64,000 nt of DNA from Acetobacterium malicum subsp. dehalogenans DSM 11527. Its GTDB lineage: Bacteria > Bacillota > Clostridia > Eubacteriales > Eubacteriaceae. The DNA is taken from NCBI RefSeq assembly GCF_000472665.1, contig NZ_AXAC01000014.1:1-64000 (forward strand), given 5' to 3'. The stretch's first letter is position 1, and every line of letters begins with the position of its first letter. The position numbers and the translations under genes were made by a program. Shown in pieces: positions 17,867-27,225 of this stretch. The notes beneath the pieces were generated by a model. That model ran no database searches and was not told the DNA's origin. It saw only the letters and a program-made list of their open reading frames with translations.

Positions 17867-20794
17867 ATGGAAGAGAGAAAACGAAAGAGTAAAACGATTA
17901 AACGAAAATTACTGATTGTACCATTGTGTTCTGTGTTGCTAGGGGTGTTTGTGATTGGGGCCATCTCCGCTTATTTGACCCGGGAAAGCTTGATGGCGGA
18001 AATGAGAGCCAGCGGCTTTGCTACCTCTCAGCAGTTTGTCGACCGACTAGAAGACAACACGGAAGCCCTTGATGCCATGAACGTCATGATCGAAGAACAG
18101 ATCCGCAGCATCGGGAACATTGTCATTGCCAACCGGGGCGCCATCAGCGATCCCTACCTGACCGCTCTGGCCCAGCAGTCTGGGATAAATCAGATTTACT
18201 GGTTTAATGCGGCCGGCGAAATTCTTAATGCGGTTAATGGCGAGTACGTAGGCTGGAAGGCTGCTCCTGGGGATCCCATCTATAATTTCATGATCAGCGG
18301 CGAAAATGAACTGATGGAGGCTATCCGCAAAAGCACCGAAACCGATGAAACCTTCAAATTTGGTTATCTGAAGACCAGTACCGGTGAATTTGTTCAGGCT
18401 GGGGTCACCGCTGACCGGATTACCGATCTGACTGAACGATTTGGTTATCAGGCTTTGATTGACGAATTGTCAGCCAACGACCAAATTGTTTATGCCAGTT
18501 TTATTGATCAGGATTTGACCGTGGTGGCCGATACTCATCCCGAGGATTTGGGGATCAGTTATGCGGAGGACGAAAAGGTTGCAGCGGTAGCCATTGATGG
18601 TCAATCATCAGCCTCTGAATATTTTTATGAGGCTGATCAAACCAAGGTCTATGACGTATTGTTTCCGGTGGTTATTAATGATGAATTGAAGGGGGCTTTA
18701 AATATCGGTTATTCAATGGACGCTATTGAGACCGCAATCTTTAAAAATATTCTGATGGTATCAGTTGTTGGTTTGCTAGTTTTTCTGGTGCTGGCCTTGA
18801 TTCTCTATCGGGTGTCCACATCAATTACTAAGCCTATTTCCAGTGTCAATCATATGATTAAAGAAATGAGCCTGGGACATTTAGGCCTGCGGTTGGGCAT
18901 TGACAGCGACGATGAAATCGGCGAAATGGCCACCGCCATGGATTCCTTTGCTGAAGATCTACAAAAAGTAGTGATCGGCACGATGATCGAAATATCGGAT
19001 GGGAATGTCTCGGCAACAATCCGGGAAAAGGACGATGCGGATGAGATCTCGCCAGCACTGAAACGCACCATTGCATCGATACGCGGTTTGATCGATGAGG
19101 TTACCACCCTTTCCCAGGCGGGGGTGGCCGGGCGGTTGCATGTCCGTGGCAACAGCGACCAGTTTAAAGGTGGGTTTCGCGATATCGTCAAGGGGGTTAA
19201 CGATACCCTCGATGCGGTCGTAGGCCCCATCAATATGGCGGCCGATTATGTTAAGCGCATCGGTGCCGGGGATATTCCATTAAAAATCACAGCCACCTAT
19301 CAGGGTGAATTTGATGCCCTGAAAAACAGTATCAATGCCTGCATCGATGGTTTGGGGGCCTTGGAAGAAGGAAATCGGATTCTCGAACAAATGAGTCATC
19401 ACGATTTCGGAGAAACCATGGATGGTCAGTATTTCGGCATCTATTCCGAGTTTGCCCAATCCATTAACATCCTTAATCAGCGACTTAACGATGTGATTGC
19501 GGTGATCAATCATATCGCCGGGGGTAATCTTCAGGATCTCGATAAGCTGAGACAATCGGGACAACTCAGCGACAAGGATGAGCTGGTCCCAAGTCTGATT
19601 GGAATGATCGAAACCATTGATCTGTTAATTGCCGAAGCCAACGAAATGGCCCGGATTGCCGTGGCGGGAAACACCGGTAATCGTGGCGATGAAAGCCGTT
19701 TCCCTGGTGAATATGCTATGGTTATCGCCGGTTTTAACAAAACTCTGGATGCCCTGGTGGGACCGATGATGGCCGCTTCAGAAACCCTGGAAGAACTGTC
19801 CCAAGGCAATCTCAACACCGCTATGAAAGGCGATTATCAGGGCGACTACGCCCTGATTCAGGATAATATGAATCATACCGTTGAGTTCTTAAAACGATAT
19901 GTTGATGAAATTACCGCTGTTTTAGAAGCGGTGGGCAAGGGAAATCTCGCACAGGAAATTACCGCCGAGTATCGGGGCGATTTTCTGGCCATCAAACGAG
20001 CGCTCAACCAGATCACCACTAACCTCAGCTACACGATGACGGAAATCAATGTGGCTGCCGGACAGGTGGAGCTGGGTGCCCGGCAGATTTCTGATGGTGG
20101 CCAGGCGCTGTCCCAGGGCACCATGGAACAGGCCAGTTCAATACAACAACTGACGGCATCTATTGATGAGGTTTCCACGGAGACTAAACGCAATGCGACC
20201 AATGCCAACGAAGCCAATATCCGGGCCATCGAGGTTCGGAACAATGCCGAAATTGGCAATCAGCAAATGAAAAAAATGGTCACTGCCATGGTGGACATTA
20301 ATGACTCATCCAATAATATTTCTAAAATCATCAAGGTTATCGATGATATCGCCTTCCAGACCAATATTCTGGCCCTGAATGCGGCGGTGGAAGCTGCCCG
20401 GGCCGGCCAGCATGGCAAGGGTTTTGCGGTGGTCGCGGAAGAAGTCCGGACCCTGGCCGCCCGGAGCGCTGAAGCCGCCAAGGAAACGACCGGGCTGATT
20501 GAAGGATCGATCGCCAAAGTGGAAGCAGGGACGAAAATTGCCGATGAAACCGCCGCGAGTCTTAAAGAAATCCTTGATGAAATCGAAAAGGTGTCGGATC
20601 TGGTGGGGAATATCGCCCAGGCTTCCAGCGATCAGGCCTCGGAAATTGCCCAGATTACCAAAGGTATTGAACAAGTTTCCCAGGTTGTCCAGACCAACTC
20701 AGCCACAGCAGAAGAAAGTGCCGCCTCCAGCGAAGAACTGTCGGGTCAGGCCGAACTACTGAAAAAGATGGTAGGAGAGTTTAAGCTAAAGTAA
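17867..20794 (+). CDS. Methyl-accepting chemotaxis protein, sigma-54-driven
   Basis: 975 residues. An N-terminal membrane helix (about 15-37) is followed by a large extracellular Cache-like sensor domain (about 40-285) and a second helix ([18 protein letters not shown], about 295-315). Several tandem HAMP-type repeats follow (the LDALVGPM and LDAVVGPI motifs recur), then a C-terminal signalling domain with [23 protein letters not shown] 17867 has AGGAAAGG upstream and was chosen over a TTG at 17843. A sigma-54 promoter precedes it, unusual for a chemoreceptor and shared in type with acsB. Cache domains usually bind small organic acids or amino acids, which fits the adjacent anion transporter. 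Confidence 0.92.
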   Translation: MEERKRKSKTIKRKLLIVPLCSVLLGVFVIGAISAYLTRESLMAEMRASGFATSQQFVDRLEDNTEALDAMNVMIEEQIRSIGNIVIANRGAISDPYLTALAQQSGINQIYWFNAAGEILNAVNGEYVGWKAAPGDPIYNFMISGENELMEAIRKSTETDETFKFGYLKTSTGEFVQAGVTADRITDLTERFGYQALIDELSANDQIVYASFIDQDLTVVADTHPEDLGISYAEDEKVAAVAIDGQSSASEYFYEADQTKVYDVLFPVVINDELKGALNIGYSMDAIETAIFKNILMVSVVGLLVFLVLALILYRVSTSITKPISSVNHMIKEMSLGHLGLRLGIDSDDEIGEMATAMDSFAEDLQKVVIGTMIEISDGNVSATIREKDDADEISPALKRTIASIRGLIDEVTTLSQAGVAGRLHVRGNSDQFKGGFRDIVKGVNDTLDAVVGPINMAADYVKRIGAGDIPLKITATYQGEFDALKNSINACIDGLGALEEGNRILEQMSHHDFGETMDGQYFGIYSEFAQSINILNQRLNDVIAVINHIAGGNLQDLDKLRQSGQLSDKDELVPSLIGMIETIDLLIAEANEMARIAVAGNTGNRGDESRFPGEYAMVIAGFNKTLDALVGPMMAASETLEELSQGNLNTAMKGDYQGDYALIQDNMNHTVEFLKRYVDEITAVLEAVGKGNLAQEITAEYRGDFLAIKRALNQITTNLSYTMTEINVAAGQVELGARQISDGGQALSQGTMEQASSIQQLTASIDEVSTETKRNATNANEANIRAIEVRNNAEIGNQQMKKMVTAMVDINDSSNNISKIIKVIDDIAFQTNILALNAAVEAARAGQHGKGFAVVAEEVRTLAARSAEAAKETTGLIEGSIAKVEAGTKIADETAASLKEILDEIEKVSDLVGNIAQASSDQASEIAQITKGIEQVSQVVQTNSATAEESAASSEELSGQAELLKKMVGEFKLK

Positions 20795-21365
20795 GGCTAA
20801 GCAGCAATTTCGAAAAGTGCTTGAAACCCGTAGTAAATAGCGAGAAAGTGATTGCTTTTAAACCGTACGAATCTGAAAAAAAATGATGCAAAAAATTGAG
20901 ACATGCAAAATTATGATCATGCTGACAGAAAAAGAATCGGATTTGGCCGATACACAATAAAAATGATTATTAATGAGTCAGGTTTTAAGCGTTTAATGCA
21001 TAATTATTTGCACTTTGAGATCATGATTGTGATAAAGTAATACCCCGTCAAAAGCTGTGATATGCTCCCCTTATAGTGGATAGTTAAAATTAAAAACTGT
21101 TTATTAAAAGGAGGAGCATATTTTTATGGAAAGAAAAAGTAAGTTACCCCTGGTCGATGCCATTTAGAGTGGTAGAAACCATTCTAAATAGCATCGACCC
21201 GGTTAATTTTAAAAGATTGATCCGTCAGATCTAAGTCACAGTAAGCAAAAGCCGGTACATCAGCTCCGGTACCTTGATCGTCAAGCAAACATCAGCTATA
21301 ATAAAAGGAAAAGACTGAGCGGATCGGGTCTTTTATCAAATTCATAAATTTTAGGAGCGATGGCG
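20795..21365. other. 570-bp intergenic region before the sigma-54 activator
   Basis: There is no long reading frame. It contains the IS-like remnant and hairpin described at 21060-21199, an AT-rich stretch at 20860-21050, and a short region (21200-21350) with no clear signal except the activator's ribosome site. No sigma-54 site is visible here. Confidence 0.5.
21060..21199 (+). mobile_element. IS3-like left-end remnant with 13-codon ORF and hairpin
   Basis: ATATGCTCC (21060-21068) is repeated inverted as GGAGCATAT (21113-21121). The stretch TGCTCCCCTTATAGTGGA resembles left ends of IS3-family elements. A strong AAGGAGG ribosome site precedes ATG 21126, which opens MERKSKLPLVDAI and stops at 21165-21167. 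This looks like the start of an orfA cut short. The stop lies inside a strong hairpin: GGTCGATGC 21152-21160 / GCATCGACC 21191-21199, continued by ATTTAGA/TCTAAAT. An alternative reading is a leader peptide with an attenuator-like hairpin. Confidence 0.4.
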
Positions 21366-23300
21366 ATGTTTAATAATGGTATTGTGAACTATGAAAATTA
21401 CAATAATGTTGAAAAAAATCTGAAAAATGTGCTGAATCTGGCCAATACCAGTCAGAATGCCAAGGCCGTTGAGGAAGAAATCTATTATAATACCGCCAAA
21501 AATGTTGGACGTAGCCTGAATGTCACCGATTATAACAGCTTATCCGAAAAAATCATGGAGTTGGGAATCGGTCAGATCGTCATTACCAACATGTCCGATG
21601 AAAAAGTCGTCTTTCGGCTGTACGATTGTTTTACCTGCAGCGACATGGAAAATATCGGGAAACCAGTCTGTTACTTTGAAGCTGGGATCCTGGCCGGGGC
21701 CGTCAGTACCATCAGCAAGCAGGATATGGACGCCGTGGAAGTCCGATGTAACGCCCTCGGCGACAGCTATTGCGAATTTGAAGTCACCAAGGCAAGTGGC
21801 ACGAAGAAGAGCTTCAATGACGACAGCGATGGTGGAAAAACCGATATCAATATGCTTTACCTGACGATCAACTCATTGAAACTGGCCAAAAGCAAAAATC
21901 AGATCCAGTCCCAAAGTCAACGCTCCACCCAGGACAATAAAAAACTCAATGATGCGCTGGAAAATGCCTTGGAAGCCGACAATTTCAATCAGAACATCAT
22001 CGACAGCATCCCCAATTATCTGGCGGTGATTGACAGTTCCGGGATGGTTGTTCGGATCAATAAAAAGTACCAGGAATTCTTATCATCAGCTTTTAAAAAA
22101 GATACCAGCATCATTTCATTGGCCTGGGAATCAAAATATCTTGAGGTTTTGGCGACCGGGGCACCGGCCATCTGGCAGCAGCAGATTTCCGGCAAGGAAC
22201 ATATCATTTTTGAAAGCCCGATTTTAGAAGCAAAGGCGGTGCTAAGACAGGTGATCCCGGTGGAATCTGACTTTATTAAGCTGCTCCTCGATAAAATATC
22301 GGTGCTGGAAGAACAGATTGACAGCAAAAAAAAGGCCGGCGAGACGGAGCACGCCACACTTCATGATCCCAACGTGATGGTTACCAGCGCTGAAATGATT
22401 GACCTGGTCAACTACATCAAGAAAGTGGCAAAAACGGATGCCTCAATTTTAATGCGCGGGGAAAGCGGCACCGGAAAAACAATGTTTGCTGAAGTTGTTC
22501 ATCAGGAGAGTCCCAGAAGTCACCAGCCATTTATTTATATTGACTGCACCACCATTCCCAAGAATTTTTTTGAAACCGAACTGTTCGGATATACTCCCGG
22601 AGCCTTTACCGGGGCCAATAAAAAGGGGAAAATCGGAAAACTGGAAATGGCCCAGGGCGGCACGGTTTTTTTAGATGAAATCGCCGAGATTCCCATCGAA
22701 ATCCAATCCAAACTGCTCCGTTTTCTGCAGGAAAAAAAGTTTGAAAAGATGGGCTCAGTAACAACCCAACAAGTTGATACCCGGGTGATTGCCGCCACCA
22801 GTCAAAACCTGGAAGCGATGATCGGGGCCGGTTTATTCCGAAAAGATCTCTATTACCGGCTCAATGTGATCAATATTATGCTGCCGCCGCTGCGCGAAAG
22901 AAGTCAGGAAATCCCTGGTCTGGTTGATCGAATCCTGACGCAAATCAGCCAGGAAACGGGTACGGCGGTGAAAAAGATTGAAGCCGCCGGTCTGCAGGAA
23001 TTAATGAATTACAGTTGGCCGGGGAATATCCGCGAACTGGAGAATCTAATCAAAAGACTGACCTTTTTAGTTGATGATCCGGTCATTTCCAGGGCCGCGA
23101 TTGATAAAGAACTGAATACGGCGGAATCGTTAAATGTCTTTGCCGGGGTCGTTAAAAACGAAATCAAAGAAAATGAAAAAGAGCTGATCGTCAGAGTGCT
23201 GCAAAATTGCCGCGACAACAAGTCGGCGGCGGCGGCCAAACTGGGGATCACGCGTCAAACACTTTATAATAAAATCAAAAAGTATAACATCACATTTTGA
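21366..23300 (+). CDS. Sigma-54-dependent activator with V4R and PAS sensor domains
   Basis: 644 residues from ATG 21366, which is 8 bases after AGGAG; ATG 21360 is too close. Domain order: V4R ligand domain (about 70-145, with the signature CYFEAGILAG and later C-x7-C), PAS (about 205-290), and AAA+ sigma-54 interaction domain. The last has Walker A GESGTGKT (365-372), the sigma-54 contact loop GAFTGA (412-417) and Walker B GTVFLDE. A Fis-type helix-turn-helix ends the protein (AAAAKLGITRQTLYNKIKKY). V4R domains of DmpR/XylR bind small organic effectors. The acsB gene just downstream has a sigma-54 promoter and a TGTCAA array, so this protein is its probable activator (inference from adjacency). 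Confidence 0.93.
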   Translation: MFNNGIVNYENYNNVEKNLKNVLNLANTSQNAKAVEEEIYYNTAKNVGRSLNVTDYNSLSEKIMELGIGQIVITNMSDEKVVFRLYDCFTCSDMENIGKPVCYFEAGILAGAVSTISKQDMDAVEVRCNALGDSYCEFEVTKASGTKKSFNDDSDGGKTDINMLYLTINSLKLAKSKNQIQSQSQRSTQDNKKLNDALENALEADNFNQNIIDSIPNYLAVIDSSGMVVRINKKYQEFLSSAFKKDTSIISLAWESKYLEVLATGAPAIWQQQISGKEHIIFESPILEAKAVLRQVIPVESDFIKLLLDKISVLEEQIDSKKKAGETEHATLHDPNVMVTSAEMIDLVNYIKKVAKTDASILMRGESGTGKTMFAEVVHQESPRSHQPFIYIDCTTIPKNFFETELFGYTPGAFTGANKKGKIGKLEMAQGGTVFLDEIAEIPIEIQSKLLRFLQEKKFEKMGSVTTQQVDTRVIAATSQNLEAMIGAGLFRKDLYYRLNVINIMLPPLRERSQEIPGLVDRILTQISQETGTAVKKIEAAGLQELMNYSWPGNIRELENLIKRLTFLVDDPVISRAAIDKELNTAESLNVFAGVVKNEIKENEKELIVRVLQNCRDNKSAAAAKLGITRQTLYNKIKKYNITF

Positions 23301-23322
23301 CGCCCGAGTTCTTGCCGGCAGG

Positions 23323-23392
23323 TGTCAAATTGTGTCAAAAAGTGTCAAGCCATCTTTGACAGTGTCAAAAAAAATAGACACTGTCAAAGATG
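23323..23392 (+). promoter_or_regulatory. Phased TGTCAA array and 16-bp inverted repeat, probable upstream activating sequence
   Basis: TGTCAA occurs at 23323, 23333, 23343, 23363 and 23382, that is at about 10, 10, 20 and 19 bp, on one face of the helix. An inverted copy TTGACA lies at 23356. The last part forms a perfect 16-bp inverted repeat (23351-23366 and 23377-23392, spacer of ten A/T). It lies 50-120 bp before the sigma-54 promoter of acsB, the usual distance for enhancer sites. Confidence 0.75.
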
Positions 23393-23404
23393 AAATATTA
23401 AACG

Positions 23405-23436
23405 AAACCCGCCTGAATGCTGAATCAGGTGGGTTT
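23405..23436 (+). terminator. Hairpin terminator of the activator gene
   Basis: AAACCCGCCTGA (23405-23416) pairs with TCAGGTGGGTTT (23425-23436), one G-T pair, followed by TTTA-type bases. It separates the activator transcript from acsB. Confidence 0.65.
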
Positions 23437-23443
23437 TATGCGC

Positions 23444-23460
23444 TTGGCACAAAAATTGCG
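23444..23460 (+). promoter_or_regulatory. Sigma-54 promoter of acsB
   Basis: TTGGCAC-N5-TTGCG: TGGCAC at 23445-23450 and TTGC at 23456-23459 match the -24/-12 consensus with exact spacing. It lies 66 bases before the acsB start. Confidence 0.9.
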
Positions 23461-23525
23461 ATATATTTTAGAGATGAATAAACACTAAAACAATAAATTT
23501 CTTTGAAAAGGAAGAGTGAAAAATT

Positions 23526-25661
23526 ATGAGTTTGACAGATTTAATTTATGCTGGTTCGAATGCGGTTGCCGGATTAACGGAAGGCGCAGTCAGTGATGCC
23601 ATTGAAAAATATGGCGAAGGTCATGCGGTTGGCTACCCGGATACAGCTTATTTTTTACCGATCATTTACGCTGCCACCGGCGTTAAAATTAAAACATTGG
23701 GTGATTTGCCAGCGGCAGTGGGGATTCTGAAAAGTCTGATCACCAACAAGGAAGACCTGGGCGACGCTTTAAACGCTGGACTGGCTACCGCCGTCGGCGC
23801 TGAAATTATTGAAGCGATCCGTTACCTCGATGGCGACCCCTACGCCAACGATGCCGGTATTGGTTTTGTCGCCGATCCAATTATTCGTTCTTTGGGCGTG
23901 CCCCTGGTAACTGGCGATATTCCCGGGATTGCCGTGCTTTTAGGCGAATCCGCTGATCCGGCTGGATTGGCTGCGATAGTCAAAGATTATCAGGAAAAAG
24001 GCTTACTGACCTTTATGGTTGGTAATATCATTGAGCAAGCGCTCGAAGCCGGTGTGAAAATGGGACTGGACTATCGCGTCATCCCCCTTGGCCATGAAGT
24101 AACCTCGGTGATCCATGTGGTCTCCGTTGCAATTCGGGCCGCTCTGATTTTTGGTGGTATCGAGCCAGGTAAATTGCCAGAGTTTTTAACCTACACCAAA
24201 GAGCGGGTCCCGGCCTTTGTTAATACCTTTGGTGAATTAAACGAAGTGATTGTTTCCGTTGGCGCTGGCGCCATTGCTTTAGGCTTCCCAGTAATCGCTG
24301 ATGTCCCGGTACCCGAAGTACCCGGTGCCTTAATGACCCAGGCTGATCACGCCAAAACCGTCGAGTTCTCGTTAGAAGCCCGGGAAATTAAAATTAAAGT
24401 CACCAAAATTGATGTCCCTGTTTCCGTGGCCTCCGCTTTTGAAGGTGAACGGGTCCGTAAAGACACCATGTTTGCGGAATTTGGCGGCAACAAAACCGAA
24501 TGTTGGGAACTGGTTACCAGCGGTGATCCGGCCGAAATGGAAGATCACAAAATTACCCTGATCGGACCGGATATCGATGATGCCAGTTTTGCCGATGCCG
24601 ACGTCGTCCGTTTACCACTGGGGATTGTCGTCACCGTAGGCGGTAAAGCGATGCAAAAAGATTTCGAAACCGTGCTGGAACGACGTATCCACTACTTCAC
24701 CAACTATATTGATGGTGCCATGCATGTCGGCCAACGTAACATCGCCTGGATCCGCTTAACCAAAGAAGCCTTTGAAAAAGGATTCCGCTTAAAACACATC
24801 GGTGAAGTGCTCTATGCAAAAATGCGCTCTGACTTTGAAAAGGTCGTTGATAAATGCGAAATCACCATTTACACCAAGGCGGAAGATGTCAAACGGCTGG
24901 GCGAAGAAATGGTTAAACCGATTTATGCCGAACGTGATGCCCGGATGAATGCTTTAACCGATGCCAGCGTCGATGAGTTCTATACTTGTTTATTATGTCA
25001 GTCATTTGCCCCCAGTCATGTCTGTGTCGTTACCCCGGAACGTTTGGGCCTGTGCGGCGCCGTCTCCTGGTTGGACGCCAAAGCCACCAAAGAACTGGAT
25101 CCATTGGGACCGAATCAGCCAATTGTCAAAGGTGAAGCCGTTGATGAACGACTAGGTATCTGGAATTCCGTCAACGAAGTGGTTAATGCCGCGTCCCAGG
25201 GTGCCGTTGAACGGGTAACCCTGTATTCAATTCTGGAAGATCCGATGACATCCTGTGGTTGTTTTGAATGTATTTGCGGAATTATGCCTGAAGCCAATGG
25301 CGTTATCATCGTCAACCGTGAATTCAGCGAGTCCTCACCGGTCGGGATGACCTTCGGTGAGCTGGCCTCAATGACCGGCGGCGGCGTGCAGACCCCCGGC
25401 TTTATGGGTCATGGCCGTTTCCTGATCGGTTCGAAAAAATTCATGTCAGCTGAAGGTGGCTTATCACGAATCGTCTGGATGCCCAAAGAATTGAAAGACG
25501 ATGTGGCCGAACGGTTAAACAAAGCGGTCTTCGAAATGACCGGCATCGAAAACTTTGCCGATATGGTCTGCGACGAAACCATTGCCACCGATTCCGAAGC
25601 CGTTTTAGAATTCCTGGAAACTAAAAACCATCCCGCTTTGGCGATGGATCCGATTATGTAG
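23526..25661 (+). CDS. acsB: Acetyl-CoA synthase beta subunit (CO dehydrogenase/acetyl-CoA synthase), orphan copy
   Basis: 711 residues. This enzyme makes acetyl-CoA from a methyl group (carried by the corrinoid iron-sulfur protein), CO and CoA, at the nickel-iron A-cluster. All A-cluster ligands are seen with the same spacing as in Moorella AcsB: C488, C491, C500 and C510 (Moorella 506, 509, 518, 528), and the C577-G578-C579 nickel site (595-597). The N-terminal domain is complete, so the protein is full length. The other subunits (CO dehydrogenase, corrinoid iron-sulfur proteins, methyltransferase AcsE, maturation factors) are absent from the window, so this is a detached copy. Expression is probably sigma-54-dependent through the activator at 21366. 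It ends before tandem terminators. Confidence 0.96.
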   Translation: MSLTDLIYAGSNAVAGLTEGAVSDAIEKYGEGHAVGYPDTAYFLPIIYAATGVKIKTLGDLPAAVGILKSLITNKEDLGDALNAGLATAVGAEIIEAIRYLDGDPYANDAGIGFVADPIIRSLGVPLVTGDIPGIAVLLGESADPAGLAAIVKDYQEKGLLTFMVGNIIEQALEAGVKMGLDYRVIPLGHEVTSVIHVVSVAIRAALIFGGIEPGKLPEFLTYTKERVPAFVNTFGELNEVIVSVGAGAIALGFPVIADVPVPEVPGALMTQADHAKTVEFSLEAREIKIKVTKIDVPVSVASAFEGERVRKDTMFAEFGGNKTECWELVTSGDPAEMEDHKITLIGPDIDDASFADADVVRLPLGIVVTVGGKAMQKDFETVLERRIHYFTNYIDGAMHVGQRNIAWIRLTKEAFEKGFRLKHIGEVLYAKMRSDFEKVVDKCEITIYTKAEDVKRLGEEMVKPIYAERDARMNALTDASVDEFYTCLLCQSFAPSHVCVVTPERLGLCGAVSWLDAKATKELDPLGPNQPIVKGEAVDERLGIWNSVNEVVNAASQGAVERVTLYSILEDPMTSCGCFECICGIMPEANGVIIVNREFSESSPVGMTFGELASMTGGGVQTPGFMGHGRFLIGSKKFMSAEGGLSRIVWMPKELKDDVAERLNKAVFEMTGIENFADMVCDETIATDSEAVLEFLETKNHPALAMDPIM

Positions 25662-25752
25662 GCAGTTTGCTGCACCGTTCTCCGACTCGATCGTTGGGAG
25701 GTAGAGCTGGTCGATAAATAGTCAGCCACCTACCGACCTCAGAAAATTAATA

Positions 25753-25787
25753 AAAAAGACGTATTTTATTTTGGAATACGTCTTTTT
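25753..25787 (+). terminator. acsB terminator 1
   Basis: AAAAAGACGTATT (25753-25765) pairs perfectly with AATACGTCTTTTT (25775-25787), giving a rho-independent terminator with a T-run. Confidence 0.85.
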
Positions 25788-25814
25788 GTGATGCAATAAA
25801 GCTGAATAAAAAAT

Positions 25815-25858
25815 AAAAATCTGCTAAAAAAGTTCTTGATTTTTCTTAGCAGGTTTTT
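25815..25858 (+). terminator. acsB terminator 2
   Basis: AAAAATCTGCTAA (25815-25827) pairs with TTAGCAGGTTTTT (25846-25858), one G-T pair. It is tandem with the first terminator. The rest of the space up to 26046 shows no further clear feature. Confidence 0.7.
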
Positions 25859-26046
25859 ATGCAAATGGTTAAGCGAATGCGGTTATTAAGTGATGTCTGA
25901 TAACTTGGTTTCACCGGGCCTTTTCCAGATACGCGAGAAAAGGGCTGGACTGGAGCAGCGGACAGAAAAAGCAGGTAGGATGAAAAAAACATGTGTGTTA
26001 TAATCAAAAATACAGAACGATGCGTAAGCGTTTAGGAGGGGAATCG

Positions 26047-26580
26047 ATGAAAGACTATCTGAAACAGGCCGACTTTACTGAGATTGCAGAACTTAAGAAT
26101 ATCCATGACATTCACATTACCCAGGAGGTACGGGATCGCTGTGCTGATAATTATTGCGGATTTTTTGGTAAAAATCACATGTGTCCGCCAGCAGTGGGAG
26201 ATCTGGATCATTACCGCCAGATGATTGAGCAGTATGACCAGGGATTGGTTTTTTCGAAAGCCTATCCGATCAAGTCCCGCAGTGATTTTGCCGGGATGAT
26301 GGCAGCGGGGATTGCGTTTCGGGAAATCATCCAGGAAATAAATGGGAAGGCTAGAGCAAATCACCAGAATTGTGTGTTTTTCACAGCAGGAACCTGCGGT
26401 ATTTGTGAAAAATGCGCCATTTTAGACAATGAGCCCTGCCGGTTTCCGGAGGAGGCCATTCCATCCTTGGAAGCCGCCGGTATCGATGTGGTGCGATTGA
26501 GTCGGGATCTGGGGATGAAGTACAATAACGGAGCTGATAAGGTGACATATTTTGGACTAGTGGTATATCGGGAAGGATAG
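26047..26580 (+). CDS. DUF2284 cysteine-rich metal-binding protein
   Basis: 177 residues. It matches the DUF2284 family of predicted metal-binding proteins. It has an N-terminal cysteine group (CADNYCGFFGKNHMCPP, about residues 33-49) and a C-terminal group (TCGICEKCAILDNEPC, about 115-133), which could together hold an iron-sulfur cluster. ATG 26047 was chosen because TAGGAGGGG lies just before it; an upstream start lacks a ribosome site. Family members are common in anaerobes, where they occur near corrinoid or methyltransferase genes, but no biochemical role is established. The gene stands alone between the acsB terminators and a convergent HxlR gene. Confidence 0.82.
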   Translation: MKDYLKQADFTEIAELKNIHDIHITQEVRDRCADNYCGFFGKNHMCPPAVGDLDHYRQMIEQYDQGLVFSKAYPIKSRSDFAGMMAAGIAFREIIQEINGKARANHQNCVFFTAGTCGICEKCAILDNEPCRFPEEAIPSLEAAGIDVVRLSRDLGMKYNNGADKVTYFGLVVYREG

Positions 26581-26655
26581 CCCATAAATAGATAAAATAT
26601 ATGAATGATATCGATTGGAAATGGGGATAAAAACCACGAAATGACGATAAATATC

Positions 26656-26698
26656 AAAAAAACAGTGACCGGCGCAATTGGTGGGTTACTGTTTTTTT
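26656..26698. terminator. Bidirectional terminator between DUF2284 and HxlR genes
   Basis: AAAACAGTGACC pairs with GGGTTACTGTTTT (one G-T), flanked by A-runs and T-runs on both strands, between two convergent genes. Confidence 0.75.
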
Positions 26699-26702
26699 GC
26701 AG

Positions 26703-27056
26703 TTACTGACTGACCGCTTCGTTCAACTCGACGGGGGCATCCTCAGCCATATAATCTTTGCCCCATTCACACATGGCATCCAGAATCGGATAGAGGCTCA
26801 GGCCGAAACTAGTCAGGGCGTATTCGGTTTTAGGTGGCACCACCGGATAAACCGTCCGGGTGATCAGTCCGTCCCGTTCCAGCTCCCGGAGTTGCTGGGT
26901 GAGCATTTTGGGGGTAGCATGGTGGACGATTTTTTGTAGTTCGTTAAAGCGCAGAGTCTGGTTAACCAGGTTCCACAGAATTTTGGTTTTATATTTACCG
27001 CCAATCAGGCTAATTGTGGCATCAATTGGGCAGCAGAAATGTTTTTTTTCAGTCAT
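26703..27056 (-). CDS. HxlR-family regulator
   Basis: 117 residues with the HxlR winged-helix domain through most of the length (ISLIGGKYKTKILWNLVNQT, FNELQKIVHHATPKMLTQQL, then RELERDGLI). Adjacent cysteines near the N-terminus (CC, residues 8-9) match the position of the redox- or electrophile-sensing cysteine in several HxlR proteins such as HypR and YodB. It is divergent from a nitroreductase gene with a palindrome between them, the classic arrangement for a quinone- or thiol-stress sensor controlling a nitroreductase. The start is preceded by a GGAGTCC-type site, which is weak. Confidence 0.9.
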   Translation of the reverse strand: MTEKKHFCCPIDATISLIGGKYKTKILWNLVNQTLRFNELQKIVHHATPKMLTQQLRELERDGLITRTVYPVVPPKTEYALTSFGLSLYPILDAMCEWGKDYMAEDAPVELNEAVSQ

Positions 27057-27084
27057 TGGGGACTCCTTTTGAATTTTTATGGAT

Positions 27085-27110
27085 ACTTACTATCATTTTG
27101 GGTAGTAAGT
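27085..27110. promoter_or_regulatory. HxlR operator candidate
   Basis: ACTTACTA-N10-TAGTAAGT is a perfect 8-bp inverted repeat in the divergent HxlR/nitroreductase region. A likely nitroreductase promoter follows (TTGTAT 27128-27133, 16 bp, TAAAAT 27150-27155). Confidence 0.65.
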
Positions 27111-27225
27111 GATTAATAAGTGCATACTTGTATTTTTGAAAATCATTGGTAAAATGATAGCATGAATAAAAGTAAGACGCAAGCAATTGCCAAAATACGA
27201 TTATAAAAATTTATTGGAGGAAAAA

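Noticed and set aside
21252-21278. GGTAC/GTACC hairpin before the activator gene as a regulatory stem
   Set aside because: Only five pairs, no T-run and no matching second copy.
23323-23392. Tandem TGTCAA copies as a CRISPR or satellite array
   Set aside because: The unit is only 6-7 bp with 10-bp phase, lacks 25-40-bp repeats and unique spacers, and lies at enhancer distance from a sigma-54 promoter.
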